Of a DNA stretch of 64,000 nucleotides, positions 51,250-61,816 are shown in pieces. How positions within the stretch are numbered: position 1 is the first letter of the stretch; each line of letters starts with the position of its first letter. Source of the DNA: Pseudevernia furfuracea. Lineage: Eukaryota > Ascomycota > Lecanoromycetes > Lecanorales > Parmeliaceae. A model generated the notes under the pieces. That model was not told where the DNA came from and ran no database searches. It saw only the letters and a program-made list of their open reading frames with translations. Where the stretch lies: the NCBI GenBank assembly GCA_022315425.1, contig JAIUPT010000047.1, positions 23,955 through 87,954 of the forward strand, in the 5' to 3' direction. Made by a program: the position numbers and the translations under genes.

Positions 51250-53640
51250 TCAACCCATTATGGCACACTCTTCATGGTAGGTCAGGTTGTCTAGTGCTTG
51301 CTGCAGCGCCCTTTGTTTCTGCTCAGCAGTGGTGAAGCCATACCGAACTTTGCAAGGCATCCTGAGCCATTATGGTAGCCTCCTGATCCCAGGTGGAAAC
51401 CTGCAAGCATGCAGCAATAATGTCAACATGTTGAAGATACCACAATATCTGAAGATGGTTGCACTGCTTAAAGCTTGCAACATGTCAAGACCCAGTGCCC
51501 ACCGGTCATGACCATAAGCAGTTAGACAGCATGGGAGGTAAGAATAAAACCAGATTGAGGCATCATGCGATACTTGTGTGTCTTGCTGTTCACCTGGGAA
51601 GTTCAATTTAGTGAACTCAGCTTCGAGAAGCATGTCACCAATGTGAGCAGTGTAGCCAGGCACCGTACTGCTGTACAACGCAGACACTTCCTTGACGAGC
51701 TGCATTGCACGAGAGGGCAGTTAGTAAGATAGTGACATGCCATGGATTGTCAATCACGACGTGGAAGCATTGGCCAGGCATGCCCCTGCAGTGATCTCTG
51801 CCCTGCAGTGATCAAGCTGTTGCCAACACTGCATCAACAAAGCATTCAGCACAAGCAACATCTGACACAGCTCAAGATCACATCAGTTTGCTACATTTGA
51901 GGATGTTGACACATCTTGGAGCCATGTCAGCAAAGTCTGCACTGAGAACAGTTGCCTGACCACACATGTCTCTGGCCCACAAACCTTGAATGGGCATCCA
52001 AAGTTGATGCAATCATTGTATTATCACTGGTTAACACACCCACTGATGCACAGCGCATTGATGTTGTCAAATCCCCCATGCCGGGTGATGACGATAGCTG
52101 CCAGTCAGTTGAAAATGCATTTAGGATTGCATGCAACTGAAGCAGCACATGATTTGAAATGAAGCAGTTTGCTCAGTGCTGAGTAGCAGGCTGTGTGCTG
52201 TGGCACAGGAGCAATGGCTCACAAGGAATGTGAGTCCTGCTTGCCAAGGAACAGCTCATCAGCTGTCGGCATCAACTTCCCTTGCTTGATGCCATAGACT
52301 CCTGAATACATAGCACACCATGATATTGGACCGTTTGCCATGCAACAACTGCACAGGACCACAGCTGACTGCCTTTTTTAATGCAAGAATCCTGCTTTCC
52401 ACCACATTGCCTGAAGCATGCAAGCATTGTTTAGGCCATGCAAGGCATTGCGCTACCTGGTTGCACCATGCAATAATCTGTGGCCACTGTATGCATGAAG
52501 ATGCTCACCTCCAAAGGAGCCATAATGAAGATGTTGCGCATCCTGATCAAGTGGGCTTCACGATGGCATGCTTTGTGGAGCTGCCATCAGTGTTGTCATC
52601 TGCAATGAGGACAATGCAGTGCGTAATAGGGATGAGTGACATGGATCCTGCATGGACTATGTATAAGTCAGTCACAGGCACTGTGGTTAGACAACTGCTT
52701 CTGATGAGTCCTGAGCAATGCAGTGTTGGTATTGAAATTTTGAGTAGTAAGCAACATGTGCAGAGACTTTGGTGGTTGTAAGCCTGCACAAGTCAGCAAT
52801 TTGAATTGACCATGCTATTGTAGCAAGAGCCAAGTTTGCATTTTCGATTTTTTGATAACAGATTCTGGTGCTTGTTGCTGCTTCTGTGCACTGTACCTGT
52901 TTCTGAGGTAGTCAAACACTGACAGTCAGGTCCGCTTTTTGTGGGATTCCTGGGTGCCGTCGACAAAGCGTCCACAACATTGGCAATGTGGGGAAATTGC
53001 ATGCACTGTAACAGCTTTAGCGTCATGTGAAGTGTGCCTGTTCGGACTGCAACAATAAGCGTTGATGATTGTTGACCTGCACTCAAGGACCAGCACTGTA
53101 GACAAGTCTGGCTGTCTGAAAACCCTGTGCACTGTGGTCTGACTTGATCTGATAGGCATACTTCAAGCCCAGTACATCAGCAGAGAGATTGCTGTAACAA
53201 AGCGACAGAAAGTGCGAGAGTTGCTGGTGCTGTGTTGACTCCTCATGCAAAGGTCTGTGACATGAGTGGTCCAATCAGCTGAGCGCTTGTTGCAGATGCA
53301 GCTAACAGCAACTGACGGCAAGATTTTGCATACATGCATGATTGGTTGCAGGTGAGATCAAGTTGGGATGCATTCAGTGAAGTACAATCTTAGAGGGAAC
53401 ACACAACTGGCAAGGGTGCGCGCACGCACATAAGGACAAACTGGGAGATAGCATGAGCACAAACCAGGTTCATCATCTCCAATTGTGGGTGATCAGCAAA
53501 ATCAGACGGTTGAATGCGAGTGTATACTAGAGGGTTGCACACAGCTAGCAGCTGTCCTGCTGTCACATCCTCCGTCACCACAACACTCTCTCTGTAACCT
53601 ACACTGAGAGCTTGTACTGCTGTCAACAACTAAGATATCA
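51250..53640 (-). CDS. unresolved multi-exon gene, possible SET-domain-like N-terminus
   Basis: Minus-strand coding-like pieces: about 53640-53440 has 'AVQALSVGYRESVVVTEDVT' and 'AGQLLAVCNPLVY', reminiscent of the start of SET domains (an 'RG...TEDV..GQLL' pattern). About 53060-53010 has 'RSTIINAYCC'. About 51704-51590 has 'LYSSTVPGYTAHIGDMLLEA'. The last exon ends near 51252 with 'TTAEQKQRALQQALDNLTYH' and TGA 51252-51250. The middle is broken by stops in every frame. No catalytic Asn-His motif of a SET domain was found, so the function is open, and the pieces may even belong to two genes. Confidence 0.35.
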
Positions 53641-54463
53641 TTGTTATACAAGGTATACAAGCCACTTGGCACGGCAGAATTTACAACACTGTGACCAAGT
53701 TCACGTGCGATCTGTTTCAGAGACAAGAGCAGGACATGTCACTGCACAAGATGCACTTGTCTGTGATCACAAACACCTGCCAAGCAGCAACCGCAAGGAG
53801 TGCGCACAGTTACTTGTAAGGAGTTCAACTTGTACCTGAGAGCCTGGCTACATTGACTGGCCCAAGGTAGGGTTGCGACTTGCTGTTATACAGGTTTGTT
53901 GTGTCGACTTGTGGACTAATCTGGCGTGTCGCCAAGCATTGTAGTGTTGTTCTAGTCTTGCATCCTCGCTGCCTGAACCGTTTGCGTTAGATCGCAACAA
54001 GCAGAACGCTGGCAAAGGACAGACTCACGACTGCGCCGAGCAAACTTCTCAATACCTACAGCGCTTTGTGTTGCAAACACCTGCCAACTTGTCCTTGATG
54101 GTTATCGACTTTGGACACTGCATGTGAGCCAGCGAAAGTACTATGTGAATAAGTGATCATTGCGCTTGACGTGTCGTGTCGCCGAATGTGTTGACTTAAT
54201 AGCACACCTGCGGTCTTATCAGCTGGTCGTACACACGCCAGGAAGCCCAATGTGATGTCGCGAGCGGTGGTGCTCTCTACTTCGTAAACCTGTCAACGTT
54301 GGCGTGTACACGGTCTCTTGGAATGGTCTCGGAACGGGGCCAGGGCTAACACGCGCAGTAAGCAAGACAGATTGAACTTTGGATGCCACTGGACGAGACT
54401 CTTCCTTTTGCAGATGCCGCTGGCCTTCGCAGCAATAATCGCCGGTCGACTAAGTAAGCATGC
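53641..54463. other. upstream region of the SbcD-SbcC-like gene
   Basis: No accepted gene. A possible first exon of the next gene begins at ATG 54414 ('MPLAFAAIIAGRL') with a GTAAGC donor. Otherwise only short ORFs occur. Confidence 0.35.
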
Positions 54464-57400
54464 ATGTCAGCTACCACAACCCTTGTTTACCAATTCGTAA
54501 CGTCGTGTATCAGTCAAGCGACATGCGACTTTGCGAGTGTACTCGCCGTCTCCTCCGGCACCGCCGCCTTGCGTCACCCCAGTGCGCGTATGGTGTCGAC
54601 AGTGTGCAGTAGCGGAGCTGTGAAGGCAGCTGCGACAACGACAACGCTCAGTCACTTAGCCACAGAGGCGCACGGACCGCAAGGGAAACGCTGGGACAAA
54701 GTGCAGCGATGGGTAATGTTCTCCGACTTGCACGTCAGCGTAAGGACCCTGGACACCCTGTATCAGCGTACTGCAAAAGGTCAAGAAGGAAGCTACCTCA
54801 AGAAAGGCCGGTATACCTCTTTTGGGTGAGTACATCATGCCTGACTGTTGCATGGCATGCAGCCTGATTGGGGTGAAATTCCAAAGCACACTCAAACCCA
54901 TATGATGCAAAGTCTGCCACATACCTTGCTAGTAGCACTCTGTGCACCTGAAAGCTTGCAGTGGCACAGAAATCCGCATACATTACAGGTGACTTCTGGC
55001 ATGCCAGGGGAGCCTTGCCATTGGGGTGAAATTCCAAAGGCAACTCAAACCCATATGATGCAAAGTCCACCACATACCTTGCTAGTAGCACTCTGTGCAC
55101 CTGAAAGCTTGCAGTGGGCACAGAAATCCGCATACATTACAGGTGACTTCTGGCATGCCAGGGAGCCTGCCAGTGGAGCCTCTCAATGCAATTCTGCGGG
55201 AGTTTGAATCCTGGCGTCAGCCTACCCTGATGCTGGTGGGGAATCATGATCAGGTGTCAGTGGGTGGCCTGGACCATGCTCTGCAGCCCTTTGGCAGCAG
55301 CTTGCTCTGCCATACACATTGTGGATGTGCCAATCCTGTACAGGTGACTCTGGCCTTATGTGTTTTGCTATCAAACAAAGCCTTGAATATGTGAGCTTGC
55401 TTCTTATGTTCACATACTCACCTGCGTGTCTAAGCTAGCATGTGTGACAGATTGAATCTATGTCCCCACCTCAGAATGTGAGGTGCCGCATGCAAAGCAT
55501 GCCTGAAGCATGCACAGCATGCCTGGACAGGTTGAGTAAAGCAAACAGGCATTACAAGCAGATAGCATATTGTGCCATTCAAGCTTCAAATAGCAGCAGC
55601 AACTGCCGACTATGTGTGCTGTAAGTGTGTGAGCTGCTGAACTGCAGTCAAGGAGGCACCTACGCCGCAGTTGTGCTTCAGCGCAGTCTGTGAAACTGGC
55701 CCTTGGTGATGCGTGTAGGGATGCCCTGTGGCTGCCATACAGAAAAGGACAGGGCTCACTGAAGGAAGCAATCGAGGGTGCTGGAGACATCAAGGCTGTC
55801 TTTGCTCACGCAGATGTGGTAAGAGAAGCAGAGTACTAACATGGCACTGATCTAGGCTGTATAAGAGGGGCATTTGCTTCCATGGGGCATGATCCAGCAT
55901 TACTTGCCTGCTGTAAAGCACTACTTGCTTGCTGCAGACCACAGACAAGACACCTTATTAGCGCGATACTGTCTTTTGGTGCATTCCCTGGTATACCTCT
56001 CGGTGTGCAGCGCAGCCTTGCACAGATTGCTTACCTTTCCTGACTGTAGCAGTTTTGCAAGGATGCTGAACTTTCACACATCAAATAGCTGATCCCCACA
56101 TGTGCCCTTTCCAAGAGTGATGCTCATCGTTGACTGATACAACAATGCTGACATCAGCTTGCCAACGCGCTTATCTAAGGTAAGAGGGCTGTTGCCTCTG
56201 GGTCCACTTCAACAGAGTGCAAGCAGGTCATGACAATTGAGATGCTGCCAAAGCGTTTGCGCTACAGCTGAAAAGGCAAGTTGATATATTCTGTGCCTGC
56301 AGATGGGAGCCATGATGAATGAGTCCTTTCAAGCCAAGGAGGGGTTACCCCCTGACTTGTTCCCAGAGGGTGTGCCCACCTACACTGGCCACTATCACAA
56401 CCCACACCGTTGCTGACACCAACATTCGCTACATTGGCTCGCCCTATCAAGGTACCTGCGTGTGTGTGGCAATGACTGCTTGGAGCTTTTGCTGTCACAG
56501 AGGTATTTATATGACAAGAGGATGACTGGTTCATGATGACATGTGCAACTGCATGAGTGCATGCAGCTTCACCTTTTAGGCAAGCGTGAGTGTTAGCAGC
56601 GACAGGCGAGGGTTTGACTGAAAAAAGTGAAAGCCAGTTGTGTTTAATAATTGTGTGGTGGTGCAGTGTCCAGAAGCGAAGCAGGGCAGCAGAAAGAGCT
56701 GTTGGTGCTGGACAGCAACTGGCAGGAGCTGGAGCGCATTCCATTGGATGTAGGGCCACGCCATTTTGCCCTGTCCTCTGCCACTCTGCCCTGCCTGGTG
56801 ACCTGCGCCCTGGGGACAAGTAAGCATTACATCGCATGTCTGCCTGCCTGCCTGCCTGCCTGCCTGCCGCCGTCCCTCTTGTGACTGCCAATGATCCTGG
56901 CTCAATGCCTGCCTTACGTTGCAGCTTCTTGCACCGCAATCCCAATCTATAAAAGCTCCTGCCAGAATAAAAGGTTGTTTGTAGCATACTACAACAAAAG
57001 CAATCCACAGTAGCAATCAGGCACAGGCGATCCTTCCCATGAACAATATAGATAAACGGTTTTGAGTGGCGCATGGTGTGCAGGATCAAATGGACGCTTC
57101 CTGAGCCTGAGGCTGCAGAGGAAGCCCAGAAGCTGACTCAGCAACTGCTGGACCAGGGTAAGCCCCTGTCACAGCTCATCATTGCAACTCAACAGCAGCA
57201 GCTGAGGCCTGAAATGAAACAATGATTGTGTCTGTGGTCAGGAGCTATGAGAAAACATGGAGGTGCTGGCCTTTGAAAATAAAAATCTGTTGATTATAAA
57301 TTAAATGATTAAATGATTAAACTCAAAAAATTGAATAAACAAAAGAATGAATCCTTTTTCAGTCAATGAATCAGTCACGAATGTATATACTGTCTGGGAT

Positions 57401-60400
57401 TTACCAGGGGAGTCAGAGGAATTGCTGGGGAAGTCCTCAGTGGCAACTAGCACTAGAGCGCCAAGGCGCCTTCTGTGATCATGTGCCATTTGCCATGTGC
57501 CATGTGCCATGTGGCGTTCAAAGTGAACAATCCAAAGCTGACATGGCAATCCTGTGTTGGCATCAAAGCCTCAACCTGCTGTCAGACTGCAATCCAGTTC
57601 CCGTATGCTTACCCATAAACCCACCTTGACATGCCATGCATGATGACTGGAAGCTTTCACGCACAGAAAGCCAGCATTCTTTCAGGTAGGCATGGAAATG
57701 GAGGTCACATGCTTTCCTTCGCTAGCATGCACATCGCTGCTAGCCATCCCAAAGCTGCTGTATGATACATCATGCAGAGCTAGGGCCTAGGGTCGCTGTG
57801 TAGGTACTAAAATAAGGGCGTGCCGCCCTTGCCCCCCCCTCCCCCTGCACCTTTGCCCTTGACCTCTGACCATTCCCCTCTTTCCGTGAGCCCCTCCCTC
57901 CCCCTGCTGAGGAAGTTGGGGTAGTGAAAGTGAAATTTCTAGTATGTAGGTGTTAAAGTGGAGGTGGTGGTGCCCGCCCCCCCAGGCTGCCCCCCGCATT
58001 CCTGCCAGTGAGAGTCTAGGGGCCCTTGCCCTGTTCCACAGCTATGCTGCCACTGTGGGCATGTCCCGTCCAGCCCTTGACGCTGCCCTGGACCTGCTCA
58101 GGGTAAGGCCCAGTGTTGCTATACCAGCTGGCCTACCTTGCAACACAGTGTATGATGACCCCTGATGCACCCATACATCAGCCACATGTCTTACAAAGAG
58201 AAAATTCTTGATTGACCCATACATCTGACACATGTTCAACAAAGAGAAAACCCTGATTGACCCATACATCTGACACATGTCTAACAAAGGAGAAAAGGAG
58301 TATTGAGTATGGCAGCTATGGCTTGCATGTGCTTTCATCCTACATTTGCTCTGCATAGCATGGTGGCTTGTCTTTTGCTATGTGTCAAGGCTGCATATAG
58401 ACCTGATACTGGTCTGCTGCTGGCTAGTATCAACCTCAGCAGCTCTGTTCAATGCAATCATGCTGGCATTTTCATTGATCAATTTCAGTTTTCAAGTGTA
58501 TGCCACCACACCTGCCGGCACATTTGTTGAGTAGGCTGAGACATGTTGCAGTCATCGTGATCAGGGTTGATTTCATTCAGTGTGGTGTGATGGTGCAGGA
58601 GTATGAGGGGCAAGGGGCTCAGCTGAAGCATGAGGCTGCTGTCATTCAGTTTGATGAGATGGAACTGGAAGGTTACGGTCCCTTCAGGTAATGCCAGCTT
58701 GACTGTCATGGCCTTAAGCTCACTTTGGTCTCTGCTTGACATTCACTATCATCCTATGCATGTGTCCTTGTGAATCTGCATGATAGGGTTGGGGTCAGAA
58801 TCAAAACAGACAAAGCTCCTCCAAGCGCTCAATGCTGTCGCTGCTGATTTGGGCAGACGAGATAGAAACTTGATAGTATGCACAATTTGGAAGGAGCATG
58901 GAACAGCTGCTGCAACTGATTGTCTGACATGTCTATCATTTGAACACAGTGCGTGCCAGGCAGGCGTGAAGTGTGTGCATGCCTGTCAACTCTTCTGGTG
59001 ATGTCACACAGTTGCATGCTTCCATGAAAGGTGTTTATCACACACAGCACTGCCATCTGCACATTGGGTATGTGAATTGCTGTGCCATCTTATTGTTGCA
59101 GCTGAAGAGGTGAGGCTGCCTGTTGCTCACCATGGCACTCGTCATTGTCACTCATGCAGCCTGTGCTGTGCAATGCTCAGGCATGCTCTGATGTGAATCA
59201 TGCTGACTGTGTATCTGCTGCATCTAGTCCACCATTGTTCATGATACGCAGTAAAGACTGATGTTCATGATGGGCAATAAAGACTGATGCCGATGATGCG
59301 CAGTTAAGGCTGATGTTCATGATGGGCAGTCAAAATTGATGCTCATGATCCGCAGTAAAGGCTGATGTTCACGATGGGCAGTCATGCCAACTGATGCTGG
59401 CATGTTTGCAGGGAGCCCTGCACCTATGACCTCACCAACAGGGGCTTCTGCGTCATTACAGGGCGTAACGAGGATGACCAGGGGGCAGAAAGCAATGGTG
59501 CAGGCAAAAGTGCACTAGTGATGGCGCCCTTGTGGGCTCTCACCGGCAAGTCTGATGCCAGAAATGAGGCAAGACCCCTCAACCATGACAAATTTTTACT
59601 GCGTGACCCTGCTTTTCACACCCAATACACACACTTTGTTCCTTTGGACTGTGCTTTGACTGATACTGGTCATGCCAGCGTTCGTGATGTGATGTGTTCA
59701 GATAGGGCTTGTGTGGCTTTTGAAAATGCACTGGTTTGTGAAATGCCCTAGAAGGGCTATGCCTGATGCTGCCTTGACTTGCATGAAGCGTGATGATGGA
59801 CTGACTTTTCATAGCAGCCAATGTGTCCCCTTATCAGTATATCATAAGCTGTATTAGCCAACAGCCCTAGGTCAGCTCAGAAAGAGCTTCAGCAAAGACC
59901 AGAAAGCAAGGGCAGTGGGGATATGGGTAACATGCTGATGCAGGGGGGTTCAGGGGAGGGGCCTCACTAGCAGTGAGGTGCTGAATGATGAAGCTACCTC
60001 TGCTCGTGTGTGTCTGCGAGGCCATGTCAATGGGAAGCCTTTTGCTATAGAGCGTTCAATCAAGAGGTACTCTTGCTGTCCAGTCACTGTTGTACTCCTA
60101 TTGAATGTTGAATTGCAGCAGATTCACAATCAACAAGTTCTGAGCAAATAAAGCTAAGTGCGTGTTGGCTGAGCTAGGTTTGTGTTAGCTGTCAAGCCTG
60201 CAAGTATATCATTGACTACTGTCACATGATAAACTGTCATGGTCATGTGCGTATGGGATACACAATAGTAATGCACAGACCATTCTGTGCATAGTCAGAT
60301 ATGTTGACCTTGCTGAATGTAGCGGGAGGAAGAAGGGCGGACCCAAAAGGACAGCGCTGCAGTTTGAGTATGATGGCGAGGATCTGACTTGTCTAGAGCA

Positions 60401-61785
60401 GAGGCTAACTCAGGCTGAGATTGACCGCGTGCTGGGCTCTGATCTCTTGGTCAGAGCGGTATTTCATGGCCAAGCTGATGCCACAGCCTTGTTGGAGGTA
60501 TTCTTATGTCTCTCTCTTTGATCTCAAACTTCTGTTCTGTTGTGGCTATGCACAAATTGTGTTTTTCCAACACCAGTTGGGACTGTATGACGTTCTGCAT
60601 CGACCAGCCATTCAGTCAAGCTGTGTATCTCAGTCCTATACGCTGGCATCAGACAATGTTTGCTGTCTTGTTTCTAACTCTGAAAACAGAGTCTCTAGTG
60701 ATGCTACCCAAGTAGGCTTGTGCACAGGTACTGCTTTGACATTGATCACTACTGCTTTTCTTATCCTTGTGATCAACAAAGCACGGGCTCGGCCAAAAGG
60801 CATCAGGTGCTATAACATGGTTCCGACAGTTGCTGAATACCTCGCAGGCTGGCGATGAGAGGTTTAAGGCTGAACTAGGTTGGGTGGTGAATCTGGACAT
60901 GTGGGATGAAGCTAAACAGCTGGCAGCGCAAGAACTGAAGGGCGCCGCCTCTCAGCTGAGCTCTGTGACTGGCCAGGAGCATGGCAGGCAGGCCGGGCTT
61001 GAAAGTTTGGAGAAGCAGGTGCGCTGTGCTGTGCTGTGCTGTGCTGTGCTGTGCTGTGCTGTGCTAAATCCAAGTCCTACGGAAGCTCGCACCCTCAAGG
61101 GAAGCAAAGTGCTCTGCGCCAGCCTGCATGCATCAGGGCCATGTGTACGACAGGTGACTCTGCCATAAGGGTGATTTTGGATGTCTGTTTTGTGTTCTGT
61201 AGGCAGATGAAGCCCAAGAGAGGGTGGAGTCATGGCATACGGACAATCAGCAGCAGCAAACCGCTCTTCAGTCAGCGCTCAAGCTAGTTCAGGAGCATCT
61301 GCAGGCATCTGTTCAGAGCTGCAGATCTAAGCTGACTCAGCTGCAGCACTGGCTGAGGCATCCAGAGGCTTCCAGCCAGCAGGATTCCTTTTCACACCAA
61401 TTGCAGGAAGCTGAGCAGCAGCTGACTCTGTTGCGGCGGGAAGCCAAGCAATGTGAGGCCGAGGTGGTTCAGGCAAGCCAGCAGCGGCCAGCTCAAACAT
61501 CCAGCATACCCTCAGCAGGCACAGCGCAGGCTGACACACCAGCTTCAAACGAAGAACCAGTAGCCACGCCACCAAGTAACGAGAGTAGAATCAATGGAAG
61601 GAATGGCGGCAGTGCAGAGGGCGTAAGCAGGACTGGGGGTGGAGCTGCAGGTCATGGCTGGGCCACATTCCAAACATCAGATGAAGACAGGTCAGATTTG
61701 ATGCAAAGCGCGCAAAGCATGAGGGGCGGCAATGTATGGCAGCCTGCAAGCGCAGCCAGCACAAGCACAGCTACAGTGGAAGCTT

Positions 61786-61816
<31 letters not shown>

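Noticed and set aside
56262..57089. 275-codon minus-strand ORF
   Set aside because: It lies antisense over SbcD-type exons, contains a Gly/Arg/Gln stretch derived from the CTGC microsatellite and shows no family resemblance.
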